Source: Trametes villosa (lineage: Eukaryota > Basidiomycota > Agaricomycetes > Polyporales > Polyporaceae). From it: a stretch of 64,000 nucleotides of DNA. Position 1 is the stretch's first letter, and the number at the start of each line of letters is the position of its first letter. Below, piece after piece: positions 21,833-33,700 of the stretch. Position numbers and translations under genes: made by a program. Location: contig PUDQ02000010.1 in the NCBI GenBank assembly GCA_002964805.2, forward strand, positions 1,364,001-1,428,000, written 5' to 3'. The notes beneath the pieces were generated by a model. It ran no database searches. It worked only from the letters and a program-made list of their open reading frames with translations, and was not told the origin of the DNA.

Positions 21833-23721
21833 AATGCTCGGGTGTAAGCTCCTTGTGTCTTCGGGTTCATTAATGGTGGACGATATGAAGATCGCAGCCG
21901 TTCGAGTACGTGGGGATGCCGGTCACCGCACCGCAGCTTTGTACGTGGTTATGTGGTTGAGCGGTGCCCAGCATGACCGGCGTATAAATATCCTGAGGCC
22001 GACATTGGATTTGTCCAGGTGATTCTCTCGGTAAACCACGTACTGCGATCGCGACTTCCCATATGGACCTTTGAGTGCTTGAAGTGGGCTTGTGAAAGAT
22101 TACTATGGTACCGAGGGCCGAGTCCGCTCTGCTGTTTGCAAAAATCCCCTCTCGGCTGATCAACTGTTGTGATGCACCAGCGCGCTGATGGCGGGAGTGC
22201 GATTGTCCATGTCATCACTGGGAGAGTCTGCGATGTACATCATCAACGCGACAGTCCGACCGCCGCGTTAGTCTGGTACTACAATTTGGACATATTTGGC
22301 TTGGCACGCATCGAGAGATTAGTGTGCCGCTTACTATCTCTGACGACTACTACGTCAACCTCTTCGCCAAACATCGCTCCGTCCCGGATTCAGCTCCATC
22401 GGGAGCTATATCGGACTCCAGGATGTCGACCTCCAGCACATCATGGCTCTGCACATATGCCCGACGTGCATGCACGCGGAGCTGTCAACACTCTTTCTCA
22501 GGAAGTCATGGATTTCATTGAAAGCTAACAGCGCCCATGCAATGTTCGAGAGCCTCGGTCGTTCTGCGGTTCCTGGTGCAGCCAAACATGAGGTATCGAG
22601 AGCCCGCGCCTCATCAGCGGAACTTTGCGCCAGGCGCGCCATACGTGCAGCTGACTCCAGGTGTGTCTTCCTGCCCTGGCTTCTGCAGAATTTGATCCAT
22701 TCTGCAGTGCTTTCGCCAGGCCCGCTGTGAGAGGGCGATGCCGGCGGTACGATCACGCTCAAGGTGCTGTGGGCCGCATTCCTCCCACGGCAGAATCAGA
22801 AGCGTTCTGAATATCTCGTCTCTTACGCCATGCCTTCTTTGAGTCACTAGGGGACGATGGGCCCCTGCTTGCATCAAGACGGAGCGGTGGGCATCGCTGA
22901 TCCAGCGGGTACTCCGACGGCCTGAGTATTCTCCGAGAAGACTGCGATGGCGAGGCACGAGAGCGTCCCGTCAGAGCAAGATGGCGAACTTCCGGAGTGC
23001 CTTGACGCAGATGCACGTCCATGGCGGAAGAGCGTTGAGCATCTCTGGAGGGCGCCGGTGCCCCAATGGGGGTTAGACAGACCCTATGCGCCAAGCTCTC
23101 CGCGCCGGCGTGCGCGCGGGGGTGAGGGGGCGGAATCAGTGTCGAGTCTCCGTTTTAGGTACGTCAGGTAGCAACGTGTGTTTCCCCGTTTGGATCGCGT
23201 AAGAGACGCGCCCCCGACCAGTGGTAGATCCTGCTGATTGCTCAGGGCACGAGCATGTGCACCACACAGGTGGGTACCCGGACTGTTCGCATCGGACGGC
23301 ATGACGCTGATGCCTCCCGCTCTCGATGCAGCTCTGAAGCAGCCCGGATAGGCACCATACCCGCGGACCACCGGGTAGTCAGGCTGGAGAACCCACTCAT
23401 TCCCGCCTCTTGGGCTGTGCAGGCCCCCGGAAACGGGCTGACAAGCTTCGCGTGATAGTCGCAGAGATCACGCCCGACGGAAGGCTTCGCAGGGCGCGCA
23501 CCTCCAGACGATCACGGTATCGGTGCGCCACTGGCCGATTCGGGCAGCAGCACGGCGCTATCGGGGGAGATGCTCGCGTACTGCGTTGATCACAAGATGG
23601 CCCATCATGCCGGGCAGAGGGATTGCGAGTATAAGGACGGGATGATGGAGACGGACGCCCGTCGTGCCCGCCCTTCTTGCGAGCCTTCACCGTGCCCGCC
23701 GCCGCCCATTGCACCAGGACA
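21833..23721. other. Intergenic between the mirror cluster and DUF6534 gene 1
   Basis: 1.9 kb. It contains a second copy of the dispersed motif near 23066-23090. Short frames exist (for example 22169-22528 on plus), but no domain or exon chain was recognised. Confidence 0.45.
23066..23090 (+). repeat. Dispersed short motif, copy 2
   Basis: ATGGGGGTTAGACAGACCCT, closely matching copies at 19893 and 41795. Confidence 0.5.
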
Positions 23722-25708
23722 ATGTCGCTCATCGGCCGTGTGGACTCTGACCCCGCCGCGGCGGCTGCGACGGCGAACCCGCTCGCCTCGCTCCCCAAGC
23801 TGCCCGCGATCGACAACACGTACGGGGCCATGATGATAGGCACGTTTCTTAGTCTTATGTGAGTACCTTCCTCGCCTGTGGCTGTCTGCCGAGTTGACGT
23901 GTGGCGCTGTAGATTATACGGTTTCGCGTTGCTGCAAGCCTACAACTACACGCGACTCCGCTTCAAGGATCCACCACTCGTTAAGGTCTATGTGAGTATC
24001 TCTTCAACACATCACGCATACCGGGATTGAGGCTGATATCTCGGGTTATAGGTAGCCGTCATTATGTGCGTCCAGTAGCCCTTGAAGCGGTCGGTACAAA
24101 CACGAGCTGACTGACATTCCATAGGGTGATGGATACCTTCCAAACCATTCTTTCCATGCACATATGGTACGCAACACCCCTTCACTGTCGGATGAAAGTA
24201 CTAACCATGCCGCGCAGTTATTGGTATCTTGTCACGAACTACTTCTCCCCGACACGGCTCTTCTCGGGTATCTGGTAAGTACCCACGCGTTCGTGCTTCT
24301 GATTGAGTACTAAGCCACTATCTTTCTAGGTCCATTAACGTGAGTACCGCTCTAAAGAACGCCCGTGTATTTTGCTGAAGGATGTATCGCGCTGCAGCTG
24401 CTGGGGGTCTCTGTCGTGAGTACCAGATGCTCGTTGAATCCCACGTACAACGATGTTCATTCATACTGCAGGGCATGACACTCGTGGCTTGCCAGAGCTT
24501 CTTCGCTCGTCGAGTGTACATCAGTATGTTCAGCGTTCACTGGTACGCCTCCTGGAATACTGACGGCTGCGATCAGTCGGCTCTCTGAAGTACAGGATCC
24601 TTGTCATGCTCACGGTAAGCTGCGCTCCGCCTTTCTCCTCCTTGACGTCTTCAGCTAACCACATTCCTAGGGCATCATGTTCGTTGGAGAGTTGGGTAAG
24701 CAGGTCTCCGCTGGAGATGAGACAGCTGATATTCAAGTTCTTGCCGATGCTGGGTAGGCTTCGCGATTGGTGAGTACTGGTCACCCGCACATGTATTCCA
24801 TATCTGATCTATCCTCTCTAGCCGGAACGTACTATGCATCGGTCCTGCCGAATTTCGCCGAGTTCCACAAAGTCTCCGTATGTTGGACGCCCACACTCCG
24901 TGTACATCCTGCTCACCGCCAGATTTGTAGTGGCTCAACTCTGCGTCCTTCGCGCTCACCATCGCCGCGGATCTGATCCTTACCGTGGTCCTCATTATGG
25001 TGCTTCGCAAGAGCCGGACTGGCTTCGACCAGTACGTCTGGATGCACCGCTTGTCTTCTACGAGACCGTGGCTGACGAAGACTCCTGCAGCACTGACTCA
25101 CTCATCGATGTCCTGATCATGTACTCGGTGTGCACGGGTCTCATCACGACGTAAGTGCGACGTCGCTCATTGCCGGGGATATACTCTGACCTCTTGTCTC
25201 TTCCAGCGTGTTCAGTGCCGTCAGTCTCATCGTGGTACGTGTGCTTCGTTGCACAGCATAGTCTTCCCAACTCACAGATCCACCTAGGCCGTCGCCCTCC
25301 CCAACAGTCTCATCTATGCTGGGTGTGATCTTGTGGTGTCCAAGCTCTACGTCAACTCGGTCCTGGCTGCGTACGTCTATACCCGTCGTCGCCTCCTATA
25401 AGCGTGCTGAAAGTTTCCTTCAGGCTCAACTACCGCGATACCGTGCGCAACCCCTCGGTGAGCCTAAGGCAAGGCAAGGCTATCAACCTCAGCACGTCCG
25501 TGCGCACCGGCACGCGTGCAGACATGTCCATGGACTGGACGACCGCGAACGTGAGTTAACCCCCGTAACAGTCCACCTATGCCCCTAGCGCTGACTCGAA
25601 TGTCTTCTTCGACAGCACATCCGCTCGACCGAGTTCCAGAACAGCGAGTTCCAGAACAGCGTCATCGAGCTCAAGTCCACGCGGGAGATCGTCGATGAGG
25701 AGGCGTAG
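23722..25708 (+). CDS. DUF6534-domain seven-helix membrane protein, gene 1
   Basis: A chain of about 16 short exons runs from ATG at 23722 to TAG at 25706-25708. In order they encode an N-tail ending LPKLPAIDNTYGAMMIG, a TM helix, LYGFALLQAYNYTRL, VMDTFQTILSMHICYWYLVT, FSGIWSIN, SFFARRVYI, LKYRILVMLT, then WLNSASFALTIAADLILTVV with the basic turn LRKSRTGFD, TDSLIDVLIMYSVCTG, LPNSLIYAG and YVNSVLAALNYRDT. A polar tail with FQNSEFQNS and ending IVDEEA follows. This is the seven-helix layout of the DUF6534 family, common in mushrooms and without a known function; the architecture is receptor-like, but that is only an analogy. All exon joins checked keep frame. It is the most isolated of the six family members in the window, next to the right ICMT-like gene. 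Confidence 0.88.
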
Positions 25709-26215
25709 GCTACCCTCCCCTTCCCGCCCTCCCTCCCGCAACGCGCCGCGACCTAGACGTACTGTACAAAGCGCCCCCTCCCCTCCTCCTTCACGCGTCC
25801 AGGGGGCCGCGCGCGGTTCGGCTCGGGGCGTCAGGCCCGCCGAACCCGGACTATTCTTATCAGCCGTCCTCTCTCCTGTGTATTTTCCTCCTGGTGTCCC
25901 GTGTAGCAAGAGCCAATGGTGCATTATATATTGATAACTTAAGGGGCCCGGGCCCTTCGTCCTCTCCAATGACCATGATCTTGTAGGCTCTTTCTGCGTT
26001 CATTACATGTTTTCTTCTCAATCATTCCGATGGAAGCCACAGCGAGTGTGAATAGTGTGGCTCTGCATGTTGCGACGAACTGAGTGTTGTGACATTGCCA
26101 GAGGAATCACGCTGGTATGATGAGATTGGGAAGATATTCATTTCCATGGGCCCGAGAAGACACAGTGAGGACACCCAGTCTACGGGCGCGCGCACATCCG
26201 ACAACGACCTAATAT
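25709..26215. other. Convergent 3' spacer between DUF6534 gene 1 and GH5
   Basis: About 500 bp, pyrimidine-rich just after the DUF6534 stop; it should hold both polyadenylation regions. No gene is visible. Confidence 0.6.
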
Positions 26216-27999
26216 CTACAGGAACGCCTTGAGCGCCGGGAGGATGTTGTTGATCGCATCGCCGTTCGGCGGCTCGATGCTCTGGTAGTACTGCAACGCA
26301 AATCCCGTCAGCGCCCGCCCAACACTGCCCCCTCCCACACGCTGCAGAAGGGAGAAGGAAAGAAGGGAAGAAGGAAGGAAGAGACTCACGTCGCCCCACC
26401 ACGGGCCGGCGGCCCACCAGAGCGCGCCGAGCCACGTCCCGCCGGACTGCTGCATCTCGCAGAGCGCGCCCTGGAGGGCGGTCACGCACTGCGTGTTGTT
26501 GCCCGTGCCGATCTCGCCGAGGAAGCCCTTGAGGCCCTTCTGCTGCAGCCACGCCGTCGCGGCTTGCAGGCGCTCTGCGCCGATCGTCGAGGAGACGCAG
26601 GTCGGGGAGGTGCCAGAGCCGTCAGAGTCCAGGTACTGGTGCATCTCTGCGTGAGGAAATGGTTAGCAGGGGGATGAGGATAAGGGAGGGGGGGACGCAC
26701 GGATGGCGATGTTGTTGTTCGGGTCCTTGATCGCGCCGAACGCGTCGCTGTTGCCCGACGTCGTCCAAGTCCACGCGCCGGTCCAGGAAGTACCCTCGGC
26801 GAGGATAAGCTGGCTTGTCGCACCGCTCGCGCGAACACCGTTGACGGCGGCTTGCATCTGCACGGTATACGAAGTTAGCGAGGGCTTAGTGTACATAGTG
26901 AACGAATGAGCGTACGAGCTGGAAGACGGTCTGGGCGGGAATGTCGTGCGGCTCGTTCATGAGGTCGAAGATGACGTTCTTGTCGGTTTTCTAGAGGCAT
27001 GAAAGGATTAGCTACTGGGCTTACGGCCTACAGTTGAGATGAGACTTACGAACTCAGTGGCGAGCTTCTGCCACCCTGTTGTATGAGTCAGCTACCGCAT
27101 CCTTACGACGCGTACAATCGAGGGGCACGTACAAGCCTGGAACTGGCTGGTGCTCGTGATGGTCGCGCCGTTGAAGATCATGAAGTTGTGCGCTATCGAC
27201 CGCATCGTCAATATGCGGCCCTTCGGTGACTATTGAACTGAGGAACACTCACGGTCAACGACAGCAAAACCACCCTTGCCAGTGATGTAGCTGACGATCT
27301 AGAGGGGTCATGAGCGTCGTGCCTTGCAAGGTATGTGCCGCGGAGGAAACACACCTGCTTGAGGCCATCAAGGTAGGTGCTGTTGAACGGGCCAGTGAGG
27401 CCACCAGTGGACGGCGGGCTGACGCGCTCCATCAGGAACGGAATGCGGAAGGTGTTGAAGCCCTGGCCCATGAAGAACTGCGCAACCCGCACCCGTCAGA
27501 ATCCCCTTTAAACGCACATAAAGCGGGAAAGAAAAACGCACGTCAATGGAGGTGGGCGACGGCCAGGTGTAGTCCTTGCCGAGCTGGCCGGGGATGACGT
27601 TGTTCCCGAACTCGGCGCCGGACTCGTTCACGCCGAAGAACTTGAACTTCGTGCGGGAGCCGGGGCACGCGGAGGGGCCGGGTGCGGAGGCAGTGGTCGT
27701 CGGCGCGGCCGCGCCAGGTTGGCACTGCGAGTAGTCTGTGTGTAGGCGGGCGGTCAGCCACGAATAGCGCAGGGAGAGACAGGGTGCACGTACATTGGTT
27801 GACAGAGACGCAAGCAGAGCCGGACGCGCATGTCGTGTCGCCGGAGAAGCCAATGCCCTAGCAAACGAAAGTCCGGTAAACATGACGTCCCGATTGCGTT
27901 GGGCCTACAGATACTCACACCGCACTGGCCCCAGACGGCAGTCGAGAATGCGGGCGCGGCGCTCAAGAGCGCGGCAGCGAGAGAGAAGATCGCCTTCAT
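26216..27999 (-). CDS. GH5 endoglucanase with N-terminal CBM1
   Basis: A multi-exon minus-strand gene. It starts with a signal peptide (MKAIFSLAAALLSAAPAFS), then a CBM1 module, VWGQCG, GIGFSGDTTCASGSACV and YYSQCQPG, with the cysteines and aromatic residues expected for cellulose binding. A Pro/Ala/Thr/Ser linker follows. The catalytic barrel begins KFKFFGVNESGAEFG and holds GFNTFRIPFLMER, HNFMIFNG, the acid/base glutamate in FDLMNEPHD, EMHQYLDSDGSG, the nucleophile glutamate in FLGEIGTGNN, and LWWAAGPWWGD. It ends NILPALKAFL before TAG at 26216-26218. It should be secreted and cut internal beta-1,4 bonds of cellulose, as in the fungal GH5 subfamily-5 enzymes. Nothing nearby is functionally related. 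Intact. Confidence 0.95.
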
Positions 28000-30031
28000 G
28001 GTTTCGTTTGACCAGGGAGTCGAAACTGGAGAGGTACTCCGGTGCCGCTGCCCTACACTTTATATACCTCTCGCGGAAGAGTGCGCGGACGCTTGGCGGG
28101 ACGCACGCGCCTGGGCTCCGCCGATATACCGAGGATCATCCCCGCGCGAACGAGGCCTCCGGCTCGAGCGACGGTCACAAGGACGGCGCGGAGGGGTCTC
28201 CAGATCGGTGCGCGCGTCGGGCGGACGCGTTCGCTGCACCGCAGACGCGGGAGGAAGCCATGGGGAAGTGCCCCCGGATGCGGGCAAAGCCTCGACAAAC
28301 CGCCGTTTCGGATGGGAGAACGCGCGTGGGCGGGGCTCTCGCGTTGATTAGCCTTGGTTTATCCGGAGGGCGGAGGTCTCGTCTATGACGAGGATTCTGC
28401 AACGTTGCCTTGAGCGCGAGGAACACGACTTGTAGGGATGACGTCGACTGGCCTAGACCGACATGTTCAATCTCTCATGAACATGTCTTCAGCGTGCATG
28501 ATACCTCCAGGGGACGAGCGGTGGTTCGAGGGCGTTTGGAGGCCTGCCTTGCCCAGACGGAGTGAGATTAGCATAGATGCACCGGAGGTTGTCGAGCGGA
28601 TCAACGGGCCAAGGAAGAAGAGATCGACTTCCGAGCAGTCTATGCACTGGACCGCGTGACGACGTCTATTCAAGCCAGTGTGGTCGAACATCATGCGTAT
28701 GATGGAAATTACCTCAAACGCGCCATTTCCCATGCATACGCATAGTCGAGTCGATAGATGACCTCGTCTTATATGCACTCACGAGAGGCCCGCCCTGGTG
28801 AACTCTGCAAGGCTGGCTTGATGGCGCTCGGGGGCGATGAGCGATGAGCGGATGCATATGCGGAATAGAAGTCGGGGGGCGGTAGCAGTGCTGCTCAACA
28901 TAGCGGAGCGTTTTATGAATAGCACACCGGTGTAGATCGTTGTACCGACCTGTGGGATGTTGTGCGCATACTAGCGAGAAAGCAGGGGGATGCGACGGAC
29001 GCAGGGGAGGACACGGACAGGCGTCGAGGAGGAAAGAGCAAACGGGGGGAACAGTGAGCCGGAAGGAAAGTGCAGGCGAGTATATGGGTAACGTGCCCGT
29101 ATGTGGGTGCGGGGTGGACGTCGAGGAAAACCGCATAGCGGGTGTGAGGCGTACCCGAGAGCGGCGACAAGGGCACGGGTGGGGACCGTGACGAGGGCGA
29201 AAGCGAGGGCGGAGCAGAGCCGATTACGGCGCAGACGAGGAGAGGAGGGAACTGGCGGACGGGAGATGGGATGTTCTCGAGAACGACGCAGAGATGTCCG
29301 TGTCTGCGTGAAAGTATTGGTGAGTCCTAGGCTGTACTTGGCGAGTAGTACCGCTGCGGCGCTGCCAAGTTCTGTAGAGGGCCTCTATCAGTATGTTCGA
29401 GCGGCGGCAGCACGTAAGCCTGCAGAACTGGCCTGGATACTTCTCTGCCCACCAATGGCGCAGCTGCGGCATACCAATGCCATACCGCCAACGCCCTGCG
29501 AGCCTGCTAGCCGGGGTAGGTGAAGCTCAGTCTTGCGCCCATGTTACCTATGGCGTTATGGAGGGAGCTGATTCCTGCTCGTCGCCACAGCGTGGGGAAG
29601 ATTTGCACATCCCAGCAAGCAACGGTAGGAGTTAATGAAGTCATACGGCCTACTTGTAGCGTTGTCAAGTCGTCCAAAGGAGTCAGCGAATCCTGAACCT
29701 CTCGACTGTTTAGTAGCAGGGTTGAGGAGTATCCAGATAAAGCCTTACCGCCCCATGTGCGGAGGTGAGCGTTGCAGCTGTCGAAGGCGTCAGACTTGAA
29801 GTTCGTCCGGATAAGGGGCAGGGATTGTTGATAGGGTGAATGTGAACGCGTTGAAGGTGTTCAGTGGCTGGTTGCCGTGAACTTGTATGTCCAAGATTAG
29901 AGGTGGCTGGATCCTCCAACGAGCTCCACGGTAGACTGTATTATATGTGAAGACAGTAAAGAGCAAGATAGAACGTCTACAAACAAGATGAGCATATTGC
30001 ATCACCATGAACACATTGAACTCACCACAGC
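28000..30031. other. Intergenic, GH5 promoter side
   Basis: 2.0 kb. The part next to 28000 should be the endoglucanase promoter. The rest has only short frames in all phases, with no domain, RNA gene or clear repeat. Confidence 0.5.
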
Positions 30032-30412
30032 CTACGGCTCAGCATGAAGCTTCGACCCTTCTACCACATATCCCCTCGATGCCTTCCGTTCTGCTCGCTG
30101 CTCCAACTTGTTCCGCACTGCTGATGCGGGCACGTTCTCGACGGACACGAGCTCCTTCACCCGGAGGATCTTTCCCGCAATGTCAGGGCTGTGCCTGTGG
30201 TAGACCGTTTGCAGTCGCCGGTGGATTCCTAGTGCCTCGAGCGTGCCCTTGACGTTCTTGGCGAGAGAGATGGCAGAGCGGCGGAGGGTGATGCGGTAGT
30301 GGGTGAGAGGCTCGGCTTGCGCGGGGGCAGCGGAGGATGATGAAGACGCGGCGGTGGCCAGAAAGCGAATTTGTGGCCGTACGACCGTACGCAGAGAAGC
30401 GAGGGGCAACAT
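30032..30412 (-). CDS. MRPL33: Mitochondrial large-subunit ribosomal protein uL30m
   Basis: An intronless 126-residue protein. The first 30 or so residues (MLPLASLRTVVRPQIRFLAT and a Ser/Ala-rich stretch) form a basic mitochondrial presequence. The body HYRITLRRSAISLAKNVKGT, LEALGIHRRLQTVYHRHS and GKILRVKELVSVENV is the compact L30 fold seen in bacterial L30 and yeast mitochondrial Mrpl33; the LGIHRR segment is characteristic. The fungal protein carries a C-terminal extension rich in basic residues (RNKLEQRAERKASRGYVV). An upstream in-frame ATG at 30484 exists, but the second ATG at 30412 gives the normal targeting peptide and was preferred. It shares a 354-bp divergent promoter with the BRCT gene. 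Confidence 0.9.
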   Translation of the reverse strand: MLPLASLRTVVRPQIRFLATAASSSSSAAPAQAEPLTHYRITLRRSAISLAKNVKGTLEALGIHRRLQTVYHRHSPDIAGKILRVKELVSVENVPASAVRNKLEQRAERKASRGYVVEGSKLHAEP

Positions 30413-30766
30413 AGCGGGCAGCGGTGGACGACGTGGAGAGGGTGCTCGTCGCTGTCGCCGACAGCGAGCGCGGACCGTGGCCAAGTTTGCGCGCGCACGT
30501 GACTGTCACGCGCACGCCGGCCCTAAATCTTCGGCGTCGCGTCTGAGTTGACCGCGTCCCGCGTTAGACTAGCCACCGCTCCTGTCCCTATCTCTCGCGC
30601 CTTGACGCGATCTATGACTGTCTGGCCTCTGCTTTCACACCATAAGCTACTCTGGGATTTTTGAATTACCAGCCGCAGAGCTAACCTCGCCCGGGCATAC
30701 AACTTGTACTTTACGACCTTGACGACCCTATCCCGGTAGTATCACCTACTACCCCCAGTGACTAGG
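30413..30766. promoter_or_regulatory. Bidirectional promoter, uL30m / Dpb11-like
   Basis: 354 bp separate the divergent start codons of the ribosomal protein and the BRCT protein. No TATA box is obvious, as is common for fungal housekeeping genes. Confidence 0.6.
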
Positions 30767-33700
30767 ATGAATTTCCGGAGAGTGAATAGGTCTAAGAAGG
30801 TGCGCTCAGTCACACCTCCTACTAAACTGCTTCTTGACCCGCGTTCTAGGTACCTGGGGTGAAACTACGACCAGCAGATCCCTCTGCGCGCAAGGACCTC
30901 AGGACCCCAGAATCCACATGGACCCATAGCTCGGGGCTCGACTCGGACGAGGAGGCTACGAGTGCGGACTTGTGTCCAAGGCCGTTTAAAGGCTTCGTGC
31001 TATGTGCGACTGGGATCAGCGACAAGGTGAGCAGCTTCTCCAAGTCCTGCGAGATGTGTCCGGCGGGGGTCGAGCGTAAAGCTACGTTTTGTCGCATGGT
31101 ATCGGACTTGCAGAGTAACGCCCCGTTGCGCGGCACAATTTCGGGAGCGTTCACTCTCAATTGTTCACTACCAGAAGCGTTGGACTATGGAGAGCCGCAC
31201 CCCGTTGGGGTATACCCCGGATAGGCCGAGGTGTGGACAGTGCACGGTTGAGTCAGGTTGCGGAGACGCGTACCCGACATACACCCACACGTTCGAGGCA
31301 AACCCAGCAGACATCTAGAGCGGCGGTGGGATCCATCGTTTTGTTGTGCTCAAGACCGGTCTCGTGCATCGAGCGTTTGACGTAGTACCAAAACGGACGC
31401 TTCGCCAATGGCATGAGGGGAGCAGGGCCAGGAAGGGACGTTCCAAGAGCTACCTACTAAGATGTTACCCTGCCGAACAGGTTATGCAGCCATATATTGT
31501 TGCCGCAGAATCAGGCTGGCCGCCTTGAGCAGTACATAACTTCAGAACGACGTGCGGGTGTACAAGAGTGCTAACAAACTCTGCAGACTTCATTATTTAA
31601 GCTTGCGCTGGAGCTTGGCGCACAATCCGTGAGCGACCTCACCGACAGGGTAACACACCTAATCGCAGATGAGCCTGGTAGCGCAAAATACCGAGTACGT
31701 TGCTCTAAGCCGTGTAAAATGTCGATGCTGAAGCTCGCATCGCTGCTAGTGCGCCCTGGAGAACAATATCCCAATTATGCGACCAACGTGGGTTACAGAA
31801 AGCCACAAAGTCTGGTTGAGAGGAGACGACGTCGACGTCGCCGAGGTCCGTTCACATTTCCCCTATCCAACCCCCTTTCCGTACTCACCCTCACCATCTT
31901 ATCCACCCAGAGCATCGAAGAGCACCGCCTCCCGCCCTTCACCGGGGTCGTGCTCTGCGTCTCGGGCATCGAGGACGTGAACCTGCGGATGGAGATCAAC
32001 CGCAAGGTGACGCGCGGCGGCGGCGCGTACGTGAAGCAGATCGAGCGCCCCGTGCGCGTCACGCACCTGCTCTGCGGGAACGCGAGCGAGGGCGAGTCCG
32101 AGAAGGCGCGCTACGCGGACAAGTTCAACCGCCTCGGCGAGGCGCGGATACATGTCGTCTGGGAGGACTGGTTCTGGGACTCGCTCCGGTTTGGAGGTGG
32201 GTGGTGTTTATGCTGCGTTTGGGGGATTAAGGGCTGATGGGGTACAGGTCGGTTTGACGAGGAGCGGTATAAGGTGTCGAACCCACGGCCTCCGCCACGA
32301 GCATTGCCAGAAGGTACGTACGTTCCACAGGCTTTTGGCCGACCCACTCACTAATGCCCCCATGGCAGCACCTCCACCAGGCTCCTCTACCATCACAGAT
32401 GAACCCGGCGTCTCCTCCGAAATCCAGAACGCACAAGCCTCCGCCGGCGGGCCCTCTACCTCCCGCAACGGCAACAACGACGACGACGAGGAAGAGCTCG
32501 CCTCCGTCAAGCGCGTCCCCGCCGTCACCCTCCACCTCTGGGAGAGTATCCTCAAGCCGCGGGGGTTCGAGCTGCAGGCGGGCCGCCTCGTGCGCAGCCC
32601 CTCGAAGTCGCAGTCACGCCCGGACATCTCTTACCGCCGCGAGCCGTCGCCGTCGGCGCGCGCGGTGAGGCGCGGCTCGTTGAGGGAGGGCGACGGGGAC
32701 CCGCATGCGCCTGCGAGCGCGATCTCGTCGTTTCGTCGTGCGCGCTCGTTCGCGCCCGCAGCGAAGGACGTCTCGACGCCGCTGTCGAGGCAGCCGTTCC
32801 GGCGGGCGCCAACCGTCGCAGAGGGCGCACTCGGAGGCAGCGGACGGACATCCTCGCTCTCATTCCTCGGCCGCTCGGTAGGGAGCGTACAAGCCGCGGG
32901 CGGCATCTCCATGGACGTGCCCGTCGCATCCACGTCCGCCGGCGCAGGGCCAAGCAGAGCGGGAAGCGTCATGCCCGAAGCGGTAGATGGGAGCGCAGGC
33001 GTGTCCGAGGGCGCGCGCGAGCTGTTCAAGGGGATGCGGATTCGCGCGCTGGGGGAAGCAAGGAGCGCGAGCGTGCGGCGCGCGGTCGAGGAGTGCGGCG
33101 GGACGTGGGTCGGCGCGCAGGATGACGACGATGACGACGCGGTGGACTTTATCGTCGTGCGGCTCGTCAGGTACGTCTATCCCTTTTCTTCCCTCCCTCC
33201 ATCAACTTTCTCCTCGCCCTTCGCATGCCCGCGCGATGCTGACATCCACATCTACAGCGGGAGCGCGATCTTCCGACGCGAAGGCGACGAGGCGACGCGC
33301 GCGAAGTACCGCACGGAGTGCTGGCTCGAGCGGTGCATCTTCGAGGAGCGCATCTGCGCCCCAGAGGAGCACGTCGCGTTCGCGCCGCTCGCGGCCGAGG
33401 CGCCGGTGCCCGGCACGGAGGACGCGGTCGTGAGCTACTCCGGGCTCGACCAGAGCGAGGCGTGCTGGGTAAGGCGGTTGTTGCGCGGGCTCGGTGTGTA
33501 CCCTATTCTCGCTCTTTCTCTTTCTGCTGGTAGTGCGGTCAACTGACGAGTTAATGCGGTTCGCTACAGGCATCGCGCACGCGCCGAACTTCTCGCGGCG
33601 CACGACACACCTGCTCTGTCCGTCAGGCGAGGGCGCGAAGGCGGAGAAGGCGCGCGAGTGGGGCACGCCCGTCGTCGACATGGAGTGGCTCGCGACGATC

